A stretch of DNA of 64,000 nt from positions 558,001-622,000 of the forward strand of contig NZ_CP017561.2 in NCBI RefSeq assembly GCF_001865575.2, read 5' to 3'. A model generated the notes under the pieces. That model did no database searches. It was not told where the DNA came from and saw only the letters and a program-made list of their open reading frames with translations. Of this stretch, positions 35,725 through 45,702 are shown one piece after another (positions within the stretch are counted from its first letter, which is position 1; every line of letters starts with the position of its first letter). The position numbers were made by a program, and so were the translations under genes. The stretch is from Paraburkholderia sprentiae WSM5005. GTDB taxonomy: Bacteria > Pseudomonadota > Gammaproteobacteria > Burkholderiales > Burkholderiaceae.

Positions 35725-36336
35725 CTACTGGACGACGTAACCGCGAGCCTGCATGCACGCGCCGTAGGCGGCCCAATAACGCGTCATCGGCGGCTCGGGT
35801 GCGGGCAGCGGCGGCAGCTTCACGTTCGATGCCGCGTTGGCCTGCATCGAAGCGGTCGCCCCATCCGACGCGCCGGGCGCCGCGCTCGCGCTGGTGCCGG
35901 TTGCCGCCGCCGATGCATTCGCCGCCGCGGTGGCCGGCGCGCCCGGCGCGCTGGCGCCGGCCGCGGCTTCGGTCTCGGCTTTCACCGACGATGCGCCGGC
36001 AGGCGCTTGCGCGCCCGCCATCGGCGCGCTCGCGGCTTCGGGCGCGCTCGCGCTCCATGGCAGCGGCGTGGCTGAGAACGAACTGGGTGGAAGCGGCGGC
36101 CTCGACGGTACGCCGGTCGACGCACCCTTAGCCGCGGGCGGCTGACGCGGCGGAACCTGCGGCTCGTGGGCCATGTTGACCCCGGTCGCCCGGTTCGCCT
36201 CGGCGTAGCACATGGCGTTGTCGATGCTGCGCTCGTAAGGGCTCTGACTTCGAATCGGATAGGTGACAGGGCGCCACGCGAATGCGGCAGTGCTCGTCAC
36301 CAACAGCGTCAGTACGGTATATGTTCTAAATGCCAT
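35725..36336 (-). CDS. Exported Ala/Pro-rich hypothetical protein
   Basis: 203 residues. Signal peptide at 1-19 (V-L-T-L-L-V-T-S-T-A-A-F-A). A short conserved-looking part holds R-S-I-D-N-A-M-C-Y-A-E-A-N-R-A-T-G. A long Ala/Ser/Thr/Pro-rich low-complexity centre covers about 70-165, and the C-terminal W-A-A-Y-G-A-C-M-Q-A-R-G-Y contributes a second Cys. The paired Cys at both ends could be bridged across a disordered linker. GGGAGT precedes ATG 36336. It lies 83 bases upstream of the zinc-ribbon gene, same strand, probably one transcript. Confidence 0.7.
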   Translation of the reverse strand: MAFRTYTVLTLLVTSTAAFAWRPVTYPIRSQSPYERSIDNAMCYAEANRATGVNMAHEPQVPPRQPPAAKGASTGVPSRPPLPPSSFSATPLPWSASAPEAASAPMAGAQAPAGASSVKAETEAAAGASAPGAPATAAANASAAATGTSASAAPGASDGATASMQANAASNVKLPPLPAPEPPMTRYWAAYGACMQARGYVVQ

Positions 36337-36617
36337 CGCAGTCACTCCCGCAGCGATGTCTCGCCTTTTTGTGTTTGGTTTCGTGTCGTGCTTTGGTTTT
36401 GTGCTTGTTGCGCGTCGGGTTCGAGCTGGTCGTTCGCCCCCGGACGGGCACGTCGCGAATGTTGCTTCGACGAGCGTAGCACCGCGGCTTGACCACGCGA
36501 TGCATCCGATAGCGCGCGAAAACGCCATCGTGCAGTGCAATCAGGACACAATCAGCGAGGCGGCGTTGCAGATCGGGACAATCCCTGGTCGCCACGAAGG
36601 ATCGTCAGGAGTCGAAG

Positions 36618-37004
36618 ATGAAGAACCTATCGTATTGCTATCGGCCGCTTTGCGCAGCGCTGTGTCTGTCGATGCTGTCGCTCGCGCCGCTCGCGAGCGG
36701 CGCGAGCGACGCCGACATGAGCGCGCAAGCGGCGGGCGAGCGCGCGAGTTTCGCGCAGGCGTTCTGCGGCGTGTCGCCCGCGCGCATCGGCGCCTACAAG
36801 GAGCGGCTGCGAAAGGTGCTGACCGGGGCGGCCGATTTCGATCAGCGTTGGGACGCCGGCTGGCAGCGCGCCGACAAGACCAATAGCCAGATGAACGCGC
36901 TGCGTGAGCGCGATCCGCAGGAATTCGCGGCGCGCATCAAGATCAATTGCGAGCGGCTCAAATGGATGGCGGGTAATGCGTTGCGCTCGCCTGCGCGCAA
37001 ATGA
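36618..37004 (+). CDS. Exported small hypothetical protein
   Basis: 128 residues, not recognised. Signal peptide at 1-28 with cleavage near L-A-S-G-A. The mature part is helical and basic, with two Cys (F-C-G-V-S-P and I-N-C-E-R-L) that may form a disulfide. CAGGAG ribosome site before the ATG. Stands alone between the divergent Ala/Pro-rich gene and groES. Confidence 0.7.
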   Translation: MKNLSYCYRPLCAALCLSMLSLAPLASGASDADMSAQAAGERASFAQAFCGVSPARIGAYKERLRKVLTGAADFDQRWDAGWQRADKTNSQMNALRERDPQEFAARIKINCERLKWMAGNALRSPARK

Positions 37005-37293
37005 GTTGAACGAGACGAGCTGGTCGCTGTCGCGGATCGTTTGACCTCGCCACCTTATGCTCAATTAGGCGAGGGTTTTCCCTGGGGATCGAAGATCCGT
37101 CGACGCGGATTGCGGCGCACGGCTGACCTTTGGCTGCCATATCGCCCGTTCGCAGCGCGGCGCGAATCGTCGGATCTCGGCGCAAGTGATTGATTTTGCT
37201 GTGATCGCCGCGGGCGCCCACGACTGCATCGCGGCGCGCGCGCCATCCCCGTCGCGGCAAACCCCGGCCCGCAATTCCGTTGTTCCCCACTTC

Positions 37294-37322
37294 TTGAATT
37301 TGTCACTGCCCGTCCATATAAT
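37294..37322 (+). promoter_or_regulatory. groESL promoter, sigma70-like
   Basis: TTGAAT (37294-37299), 17-base spacer, TATAAT (37317-37322). The -35 hexamer is part of CTTGAAT, which also resembles a heat-shock sigma32 -35 element, but the downstream match to a sigma32 -10 is poor. Confidence 0.85.
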
Positions 37323-37348
37323 TAGCACTCGCTGCACGAGAGTGCTAA
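37322..37348 (+). promoter_or_regulatory. CIRCE operator (HrcA-binding site)
   Basis: A perfect inverted repeat TTAGCACTC (37322-37330), nine-base spacer, GAGTGCTAA (37340-37348), identical to the CIRCE consensus. It begins at the last base of the -10 hexamer, so bound HrcA repressor would cover the transcription start of groES. hrcA itself is not in the window. Confidence 0.97.
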
Positions 37349-37418
37349 CAACATCTCCGGTTGGCTCGCCAGCCGGGTTTTCTCAGCGTTCTTCAGTCTC
37401 AATCAGAGAGGAGTATGT

Positions 37419-37709
37419 ATGAACCTTCGTCCTTTGCATGATCGCGTGATCGTCAAGCGTCTGGATCAGGAAACCAAGACTGCGTCGGGCATCGTGATTC
37501 CCGAAGCCGCCGCGGAAAAGCCGGATCAGGGCGAAATCCTCGCAGTCGGCCCGGGCAAGCGCGACGACAAGGGTGCAGCCATTGCGCTCGACGTGAAGGT
37601 CGGCGACCGCGTCCTGTTCGGCAAGTACGCAGGCCAGACCGTCAAGGTCGACGGCAACGAACTGCTCGTGATGCGCGAGGAAGACATCATGGCCGTGGTG
37701 CAGAAGTAA
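37419..37709 (+). CDS. groES: Co-chaperonin GroES
   Basis: 96 residues, full length. Starts [14 protein letters not shown], with the mobile loop [11 protein letters not shown] and V-L-F-G-K-Y-A-G-Q. It forms the heptameric lid on GroEL. AGAGAGGAG precedes the ATG. First gene of the heat-shock operon, 53 bases before groEL, under a CIRCE-controlled promoter with a 70-base leader. Confidence 0.98.
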   Translation: MNLRPLHDRVIVKRLDQETKTASGIVIPEAAAEKPDQGEILAVGPGKRDDKGAAIALDVKVGDRVLFGKYAGQTVKVDGNELLVMREEDIMAVVQK

Positions 37710-37759
37710 GCACGAAGTCGCTACTTCCCCGGTTATATCCAAAGTATTCAAGGAGTTAG

Positions 37760-39403
<1,644 letters not shown>

Positions 39404-39510
39404 TTCCGCTCGGGCCTCGTGGTCCGGTCGCGTGGTTGAACCATCGCGACCGGGTCACGGACGAGGCCCGGCTGGAAGTCCATGTGGGGAGTGCGCCGCG
39501 AGGCGTTTCC

Positions 39511-39550
39511 CCAAACGAGAAAACCCGCTTGCGCGGGTTTTTTCGTTTGG
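39511..39550. terminator. Bidirectional terminator between groEL and cysC
   Basis: Outer arms CCAAACGA (39511-39518) and TCGTTTGG (39543-39550) enclose the inner stem AACCCGC (39522-39528), loop TTGC, GCGGGTT (39533-39539). A T-run follows on the plus strand, and the A-run at 39519-39523 gives a T-run on the minus strand, so it can serve both convergent units. Confidence 0.92.
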
Positions 39551-39576
39551 GACCTTCGGGATGCCTCTCGTGCCGA

Positions 39577-40215
39577 TCAGGCGCCTGCCGTGTGAGCGGA
39601 ACGGTGAGTCGACGTACCGAGACATTTCTCGCGCACGTAGTGGAAGATCTGCGCGACGCTTTCTGCGAGGGTGAGCGTTGCGGTGTCGATGCACAGGTCG
39701 GGATCGATCGGCGCTTCATAGGGCGCTGATACGCCGGTGAACGAGCTGATCTCGCCAGACCTGGCTTTCGCGTACAGACCTTTGGGATCGCGGCTCGCGC
39801 AGGTGGCGAGCGGGGCGGACACATGGGTCTCGACGAATTTGTCGGCTCCGATGATCTCGCGCGCCATTGCCCGGTCTTCGCGTATCGGCGAAATCAGCGC
39901 GGTAATCACGATCAGGCCCGCGTCGTTCATCAACTGGGCGACGTGCGCGACACGGCGGATGTTTTCGCGCCGCTCGTGGTGCCCGAAGCCCAGGTCGCTC
40001 GCCAGACCGTGGCGGACATTGTCGCCGTCGAGTACATAGCAGGCATGACCGAGCGCGATCAGCTGCTCCTCGAGCGCGAACGCGAGCGTCGATTTGCCGG
40101 CGCCGGACAGGCCGGTCAACCAGATCGTGGCCGGCGTCTGATCTAACAGGCGCATGCGGTCCTGCACCCCGATCTTGCCGTCGAAGCGTTGCACGAAGCC
40201 GGGCGGCTCTTTCAT
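39577..40215 (-). CDS. cysC: Adenylylsulfate (APS) kinase
   Basis: 212 residues. Phosphorylates APS to PAPS with ATP. Walker A G-L-S-G-A-G-K-S-T near residue 35, L-D-G-D-N-V-R-H-G-L, R-E-N-I-R-R-V-A-H-V-A, the lid L-I-S-P-I-R-E-D-R and the P-site D-P-K-G-L-Y-A-K-A-R. AGGAG precedes ATG 40215. There is no cysND or reductase gene beside it; instead the sulfotransferase lies 26 bases upstream in the same unit, so this copy most likely supplies PAPS for sulfation rather than for cysteine synthesis. Confidence 0.94.
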   Translation of the reverse strand: MKEPPGFVQRFDGKIGVQDRMRLLDQTPATIWLTGLSGAGKSTLAFALEEQLIALGHACYVLDGDNVRHGLASDLGFGHHERRENIRRVAHVAQLMNDAGLIVITALISPIREDRAMAREIIGADKFVETHVSAPLATCASRDPKGLYAKARSGEISSFTGVSAPYEAPIDPDLCIDTATLTLAESVAQIFHYVREKCLGTSTHRSAHTAGA

Positions 40216-40241
40216 GGATAAGTTCTCCTGGTTCCTTCGGT

Positions 40242-41453
40242 TCACTCGCAGTGCCAGCCTTGCCGCCACGCGCCGGCGTTATGCAGGCGTTCGGTGGAAT
40301 TGGCGATCGTCACGCAAAAGCCTTCGGGAATGCCGTTCGGCAGCGGAATCGAAAATCCACTGTTCGAACTTGGATAGCCGGCGCTCGCTACATCGGGCCG
40401 CGGCTCGCCGCTGTGGCCGGTCGCGACGATCTTCGCGCCGACTCGCACCTCGAGCGGCACCGGCCGCTCCGGCTGGCTCAGGTTGACGGCCCAGCCCGAC
40501 ACCATAGCGTCGGTCACCGTATCGACGAAGCCGTCGAACAGATCGACCGGCGCGCGCTGGCGGCTTTGCGCGAACTCGAGATAGGCGTCGATCGGCGCGA
40601 GATCGAAACGGCCGATCACCTCATGCACGCGCGACAGGAACGAGCCGTCGAAGCCAAAAACGGTCGAGCTGTAGACGTGAGGATTGTCGAGCTGATTGAT
40701 TTCGGACTGAATTACCCGCACCAATCCGAGCGCGTCCGAAAAGACGCGGCCTGTTTCCTTCGCATAAGCTTCGACGATTCGATTCGCGTCGTGGAACAGC
40801 TCGTAATCAAAGCTATTGTTTTCGATAAACTTTTGTCTTGCTGCTTCGCTTATGTGAGCGTTGCCTTTCGGCGCGCCATTGGTGCGATTCGCTTCGAAAT
40901 AAAACGGTAATTCCATCCCGGTCGAACCGCAAAGCCGCAGTAAGAATTCGCTCATGTCCTCGCAGACGCCGACGGTGCTGATCTGCTCGCGCAAATGGAT
41001 TTGCGCGACGGCGAGGCTCGCTTCGTTGACGGCTGGCTCGCCGCTTAGCATCTGCACGAACAGGTTCCTGCCGCCGAGCGATTCGCTGACCCACTCGTCG
41101 AGCGATAGCACGCCTTGCTGCGCCAGGGCTTCGGACGTCGACACGCTGACGCCGCGCGTGACCTCGCCGTTCTTGCCGTTCGCCGCATAGTAGTAGTGCG
41201 AGATCTGGCGCACGAGCGGATCGCGCAAGATCGTGCAGTAGCTGACTGGATGTTTGATTAGCCGATGAATGCCATACGGTTGATGCCCGCCGCCGACCTG
41301 CGTCTCAAGCAGCTTTGCACGGCAGTTTCCCCACCCATCCTGATCCCAGAAAAAGTTAATGAATCGGTCATTACCTTTATTCAAATCAAAACACGAAATG
41401 ACGGTCGAGCCGCCGCATTTCGGTGGATGGATGAAGAAGCTAGGGAAAGACAT
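40242..41453 (-). CDS. PAPS-dependent sulfotransferase family protein
   Basis: 403 residues. The N-terminus F-F-I-H-P-P-K-C-G-G-S-T-V-I is the 5'-phosphosulfate loop, with Lys as the catalytic-site residue. C-T-I-L-R-D-P-L-V-R-Q-I-S-H-Y-Y-Y near residue 75 is the 3'-phosphate-binding motif. The C-terminal 100 residues (G-W-A-V-N-L-S-Q-P, then L-E-V-R-V-G-A-K-I-V-A) form a separate beta-rich domain often attached to polysaccharide-modifying enzymes. The acceptor is unknown: cell-surface glycan, lipid or a small molecule. The N-terminal half is less GC-rich than the flanking genes. It forms a two-gene unit with cysC. Confidence 0.85.
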   Translation of the reverse strand: MSFPSFFIHPPKCGGSTVISCFDLNKGNDRFINFFWDQDGWGNCRAKLLETQVGGGHQPYGIHRLIKHPVSYCTILRDPLVRQISHYYYAANGKNGEVTRGVSVSTSEALAQQGVLSLDEWVSESLGGRNLFVQMLSGEPAVNEASLAVAQIHLREQISTVGVCEDMSEFLLRLCGSTGMELPFYFEANRTNGAPKGNAHISEAARQKFIENNSFDYELFHDANRIVEAYAKETGRVFSDALGLVRVIQSEINQLDNPHVYSSTVFGFDGSFLSRVHEVIGRFDLAPIDAYLEFAQSRQRAPVDLFDGFVDTVTDAMVSGWAVNLSQPERPVPLEVRVGAKIVATGHSGEPRPDVASAGYPSSNSGFSIPLPNGIPEGFCVTIANSTERLHNAGAWRQGWHCE

Positions 41454-41703
41454 GTGGCGACATATGGCTGTTCGTGATGCGTAAAGTCTAGCTAAAGGGT
41501 GTCGATGGGGTTGTAACGTTTAATTACGCTCAATAGCGTCTAGTTACATGGACGGTAGCATTGACGCTTTTATGTGAACTAACTGCCGAAAACACCTATG
41601 CCCGGCACGAGTACGGCAGTAGCGATACCGGAATCGAATTGCCTATTCGGTCGGCATAAATCGAATGGGAATTCGCAGGAAACCGCGAAAGAGGCACGCA
41701 ATG

Positions 41704-41727
41704 AAAAAACCCGCCAAAAGCGGGTTT
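41704..41727 (-). terminator. Terminator downstream of thiD-like gene
   Basis: On the minus strand AAACCCGC (41727-41720), a five-base loop, GCGGGTTT, then a run of six T (41709-41704). It lies 26 bases after the thiD-like stop. Confidence 0.88.
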
Positions 41728-41752
41728 CAGTCAATACCGACGAATGACGAGG

Positions 41753-42616
41753 TCAGTGTCGCGCTTCGCCCGGCGCGGCGATCTTGCCTTGCGCGGGCGG
41801 GGTTTCGTCGTCGTCGCTGCTGCGTGCCCAGAAGAAGCGATCGGGCATGTGTGCCCCCATGCCGGGCCGGAAGGCGTTGCGCACCGCCTGATAGAGATAC
41901 TCCTGGCTTTCGCGCACCGCTTCCGCCGGCTCCTGGCCGTTGGCGAGCAGCGCAGCGATCGCCGCGCCCAGCGTATCGGTCAGGCCCGTCAGCCGATGCG
42001 GCGCGCGGTCCCACATGTCCTGCCGCAACTGGCCGTCCTCGCTGAACAGCGTGTTGACGAGCCGATGGGTGCCGGTTTCAGTCGATAGAATGTACTCGCA
42101 GCCCTGCGACAACAGGTGCGAGATCGCCGCGTCGAGGCTCGGCGCCTCCGCATCGCCGTCGGGCTGCGCGAGCGCGAGCAGCGTGGACGAGTCGGCGACC
42201 AGCAGCGTGGTTTGCGGCGCGAGCAGATCGGCGATCGCTTCGCGCAGTTCGTCGGCGGCGAGCACGTGTTCGTCGTCGAGCGTGAAGTCGGGGGCGAGGA
42301 TCAGCGGGATGTCGTCGTAGTCGGCTACCACTTCGGCGATCGCGCTCACCACCTCGGCGCGCGTGCACGCGCCAACCTTGAAGGCGGCGATCGGCATGTC
42401 TTCGAGCAGCATGCGCGCCTGCGTCGCGACCACGTCCGGGTCGAGCCCGGTGACTTCGTCGCAGTTCGCCGAATCCCGCACGGTATAGCCGGTGAGCACC
42501 GAAACGCCGTGGCAGCCCATGCTGGCGAGCGTCAATAGGTCGGCCTGCAGGCCGGAGCCGCCGGTAGGATCGGAGAGGCCGAAGGTGAGGACGATCGGAG
42601 GCGTGTCGCTGGGCAT
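41753..42616 (-). CDS. Hydroxymethylpyrimidine/phosphomethylpyrimidine kinase-like (ThiD)
   Basis: 287 residues of the ribokinase fold. G-L-S-D-P-T-G-G-S-G-L-Q-A-D-L matches the substrate loop of ThiD (usually S-D-P-S-G-G-A-G-I-Q-A-D), and K-V-G-A-C near residue 80 follows the family. The anion-hole motif G-T-G-C-T of classical ThiD is here G-L-T-D-T, with Asp where the Cys should be, as in ribokinase or PdxK. ThiD makes HMP diphosphate for thiamine. The change leaves room for a different pyrimidine or pyridoxal substrate. Single gene with its own terminator; no TPP riboswitch seen upstream. Confidence 0.85.
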   Translation of the reverse strand: MPSDTPPIVLTFGLSDPTGGSGLQADLLTLASMGCHGVSVLTGYTVRDSANCDEVTGLDPDVVATQARMLLEDMPIAAFKVGACTRAEVVSAIAEVVADYDDIPLILAPDFTLDDEHVLAADELREAIADLLAPQTTLLVADSSTLLALAQPDGDAEAPSLDAAISHLLSQGCEYILSTETGTHRLVNTLFSEDGQLRQDMWDRAPHRLTGLTDTLGAAIAALLANGQEPAEAVRESQEYLYQAVRNAFRPGMGAHMPDRFFWARSSDDDETPPAQGKIAAPGEARH

Positions 42617-42975
42617 GAAAATGGATAAGGAAAGCAGGATTTCGGCGCGCGGTGCGCAATTGGCTCAATTATGCGGCCTAAACCGTAGAGAGGGCGTTTT
42701 TTCGCGCGGCAGCGCTCGCGCGAAGCCACGCCCCGGTACGGCGGCCGACTCGCCGCGCCAGCGCCGCGAGCTTGCCGGCGGGCGCCCGCCATCGCCTGCG
42801 GGGGACCTGCCACCGCCTCGCGGCATGACCCCGCGAGCGTCGCCCGCACCGCGCGGGCGCCCCGCCGAAGGCCGGTCCACGCTACGATTGCGCGTTTGCG
42901 ATTGCTAGGCATGGGGGCGGCAACACGGTACCATCATGGCTCCCGTTTTCACGGACTCAACGACGCGACAAAAGA
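42617..42975 (+). other. Intergenic region between divergent thiD-like and rubredoxin genes
   Basis: 359 bases, very GC-rich, with several short GC hairpins but no supported gene. It should contain the two divergent promoters. No thiamine riboswitch features are recognised on the thiD side. Confidence 0.4.
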
Positions 42976-43146
42976 ATGGAATATCAAAGCTGGATGTGCC
43001 TGATTTGCGGCTGGATTTACGACGAAGAGGCGGGTTTGCCGGACGAAGGCATTGCGCCGGGCACGCGCTGGGAAGACGTTCCCATCAACTGGACATGTCC
43101 GGAGTGCGGAGCGCGCAAGGAAGACTTCGAAATGGTCCAAATCTGA
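42976..43146 (+). CDS. Rubredoxin
   Basis: 56 residues. Two C-x2-C-G type knuckles, C-L-I-C-G-W-I-Y-D-E-E-A-G at the N-terminus and C-P-E-C-G-A-R-K-E-D-F near the C-terminus, with G-T-R-W-E-D-V-P-I-N-W between, are the complete rubredoxin pattern binding one iron by four Cys. It is a cytoplasmic electron carrier, full length for the family. The ribosome site before ATG 42976 is weak (ACAAAAGA). In related genomes rubredoxin stands at the head of a twitching-chemosensory gene group; here only the FimL-like gene follows. Confidence 0.96.
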   Translation: MEYQSWMCLICGWIYDEEAGLPDEGIAPGTRWEDVPINWTCPECGARKEDFEMVQI

Positions 43147-43418
43147 AGTTCGGCAAGCCGCTGGGGTTCGATCCCGTGCTTCGTCCCTGAGCTTCCATAC
43201 CGGGCTTCGACCCCGAGTCAGCGGCGTCATCCGCCACATCATTGCTGCAATCGCTTGAAGCGTCCGGCGCGCCGGCGCCTGTCCGAGCGCGCCGGCGCGG
43301 AACATCGCCGGGCGCGTCGTGTCGCAACGGTAGTCTGTCATTGTCCTGTCGCCGGTTCGCGCGTTGGCCGTTCACGCAGCGCGAAGCGACGGCCCCGTCA
43401 GCTTCGTGTCGCCTGCCC

Positions 43419-44825
43419 ATGACTCTTCGATCCGCAGCACCCGTTTCCATCGATGCTCTGCCGAACCCGCGTGGCGGTGCCGTCCGCCCCGCGGAACTGG
43501 CGCTCGCCGAGGCGTCGCTCGCGTTCGAGCAGCGCGACGAGAGCGGTGCCGCGCTGTTGCGTGCGTCGCATGCGCTGCGCACGGCGGGCTGGCTGAGCGC
43601 CCAGCGTTTCGCCGACGCGCTCGTGCGGCTCTCGCCGCTCGCGAGCGGCGAGCCAGCCGAAGCGCAAAGCGCGCGGCCGGTGTTCGGCGCGGCGCTGCGC
43701 GACTTCCGCGCGGCGCTCGAGCGCCACAATCTGCGCGAACTCAGTTGCTCGCCCACGCTGTTCAGCCACTACCGCGCGTTGTGCGCGCAACTGGTCGAGC
43801 CCGCGCCGGGCTCCGCGGTCGCGTTCGAAGACCTCGCGCTGTGCGCGCGGCCGGTGCCGCCGGCGTCGCTGCACGCGCAATCGGCTGATCAGCTTGCCCA
43901 TCTGCGGGCCCGCTACGAGCGCGCGTTGCTGCCGGTGCTGCGCTCGCAGGCCGACACCGGCAGCGCGGTCGCGCTCGCCGTCACGAATGCCGCGCTCGAC
44001 GAGCTCGACGCCGCGTTCACCGAACTCTCCGGCCCGGATCCCTATGATTTCTGGCGGCTCGCGCGCGCCTGCGCAAAGGCGCTGCGCGCGCGCGGCCACG
44101 CGATCCGCGATATCGAGGCACGGCGCTTCTACGCGCGCTGCAACCTGGCGCTCGCCGATCACGCGCGCGGCATCGAGCGCGCGCCGCGATCGCTGGTGCG
44201 CGCGACGCTCGCGCTGCTGTGGCGCGACTTCGCGCTGTTCGGCGCGGCCGCGCAAGACGCCGATCAGGTCGAGGTGCTGCACGACTACGGCTTGACGGTC
44301 GACTGGCACGTCGCCGGTACGCAGTCGTCGCAAGCGCTGTGGGAGGCGGGCGCGCTCGAGGCGCAGGCGCTGCCGCACACGCGCGATCTCGGCGTGCTGA
44401 GCGTCAACGCGAACGCGTACGAGGACTTCTTGCAGACCGCCGACGGGTCGATCGAGGCGCTCGCCGCCCATGCCCGCGCGGCGGATCAGCCGGAGAAAGC
44501 CGACCCGAGCGAAGCGCTGCAGGCGGGCGACGCCGCCTACCGGCTCGGCTCGGCCGCCTGCGCGCTCGGCCTCGGTCACGTGGCACTGCTGGCCGATGCG
44601 CTCGGGCTCGCATGGCGGCGTCGCGCGCATGCGGGCGTCGCGACACCGGCGGTACGCGCGCACGTGATCGTCGGCGCGCCGCCGGCCGATACGCTCGAAC
44701 AGGCCGCCGAGGCCTTGCGCGCGACGCTGCACCAGGTCGCCGCGGGCGTCGCGCCGGCCGGCGGCGGCCTCACGCAGGCGGCGCTCGCCGCGCTCACGCG
44801 CGCGATCGAGCAGGGCGGCGCGTGA
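43419..44825 (+). CDS. FimL/ChpA N-terminus-like scaffold protein (tentative)
   Basis: 468 residues, cytoplasmic, helical, Ala-rich. Segments such as A-L-L-R-A-S-H-A-L-R-T-A-G-W-L near the start and D-A-A-Y-R-L-G-S-A-A-C-A-L-G-L-G-H near residue 370 have the four-helix Hpt-like look of the N-terminal region of PilL/ChpA and of FimL, including a possible phospho-acceptor-like His only in the first. There is no CheA kinase, CheW or receiver domain. Position after rubredoxin supports a link to type IV pilus chemosensing. Start ATG 43419 avoids an Arg/Ser-rich upstream extension. Recognition is tentative. Confidence 0.55.
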   Translation: MTLRSAAPVSIDALPNPRGGAVRPAELALAEASLAFEQRDESGAALLRASHALRTAGWLSAQRFADALVRLSPLASGEPAEAQSARPVFGAALRDFRAALERHNLRELSCSPTLFSHYRALCAQLVEPAPGSAVAFEDLALCARPVPPASLHAQSADQLAHLRARYERALLPVLRSQADTGSAVALAVTNAALDELDAAFTELSGPDPYDFWRLARACAKALRARGHAIRDIEARRFYARCNLALADHARGIERAPRSLVRATLALLWRDFALFGAAAQDADQVEVLHDYGLTVDWHVAGTQSSQALWEAGALEAQALPHTRDLGVLSVNANAYEDFLQTADGSIEALAAHARAADQPEKADPSEALQAGDAAYRLGSAACALGLGHVALLADALGLAWRRRAHAGVATPAVRAHVIVGAPPADTLEQAAEALRATLHQVAAGVAPAGGGLTQAALAALTRAIEQGGA

Positions 44826-45113
44826 AGCGCAGCCCGCGCCGCACCGAACACGCGACGTGGCGCGCGACTTGCGTCCGCAACGCCGCCTCTCACGCGTGCC
44901 CGAGGACACCGTGCCGCCACTGCGCGACGCGCGCCGAACGCGCCGTTCTGCGCGGTGTTTCGGCGCCTGATCGCGAGATGGCGCGAGTCGCGCGCGTGAT
45001 AGAGTGCAACCTGATCCGGCGTTGATGGCGCGTGGCACGTCGCATGCAACGCAACGCGCTGCAGCGTTCGACGCAGCCCGCCATCCCGCATCGTCTTTGC
45101 TAAAATCCGAACT

Positions 45114-45692
45114 ATGTCCAAGAGTACCGATCGCATCAATCTGACCAACCAGTTCCTGATCGCCATGCCGAACATGGCCGATCCGACGTTTTCAGGAACG
45201 GTGGTCTACCTTTGCGATCACAGTGAGCGCGGCGCGCTCGGCCTCGTGATCAACCGGCCGACCGATATCGACCTGCAGGCGCTCTTCAATCGCATCGATC
45301 TGAAGCTCGAGATCGAACCGCTTCTCCATGTTCCCGTGTATTTCGGCGGCCCGGTGCAAACCGAGCGCGGCTTCGTGCTGCACGATCCGAAAGGCGGCAG
45401 CGCGTACACGTCGTCGATGTCGGTGCCGGGCGGGCTCGAAATGACCACGTCGAAAGACGTACTCGAGGCCGTCGCGAGCGGCACCGGTCCGGAACGCTTT
45501 CTGCTGACGCTTGGCCATGCCGGTTGGGGCGCCGGTCAGCTCGAGGACGAAATCTCGAAGAATGGCTGGCTGACGGTCGAGGCGGATCCGAAGATCGTCT
45601 TCGACGTGCCCGCCGAAGATCGTCTCGAAGCGGCGCTCGCGCTGCTCGGCGTCTCGCTGTCGATGCTGTCGGGCGAGGCCGGGCACGCATGA
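45114..45692 (+). CDS. YqgE/AlgH family protein (UPF0301)
   Basis: 192 residues. [21 protein letters not shown], then [19 protein letters not shown] and [15 protein letters not shown] are the family's signature blocks. The biochemical role is unresolved; AlgH was linked to alginate regulation in Pseudomonas. It is the first gene of yqgE-ruvX-pyrR-pyrB, ten bases before ruvX. Full length. Confidence 0.93.
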   Translation: MSKSTDRINLTNQFLIAMPNMADPTFSGTVVYLCDHSERGALGLVINRPTDIDLQALFNRIDLKLEIEPLLHVPVYFGGPVQTERGFVLHDPKGGSAYTSSMSVPGGLEMTTSKDVLEAVASGTGPERFLLTLGHAGWGAGQLEDEISKNGWLTVEADPKIVFDVPAEDRLEAALALLGVSLSMLSGEAGHA

Positions 45693-45702
45693 GGGGCCGC
45701 GC

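Noticed and set aside
35642..36058. Upstream extension of the zinc-ribbon protein
   Set aside because: The sequence lies over the next gene, is Arg-rich, and the zinc ribbon sits right after ATG 35641 as expected for an N-terminal domain.
42617..42760. Possible TPP riboswitch before the thiD-like gene
   Set aside because: No conserved thi-box core is recognisable; only generic GC-rich hairpins are present.
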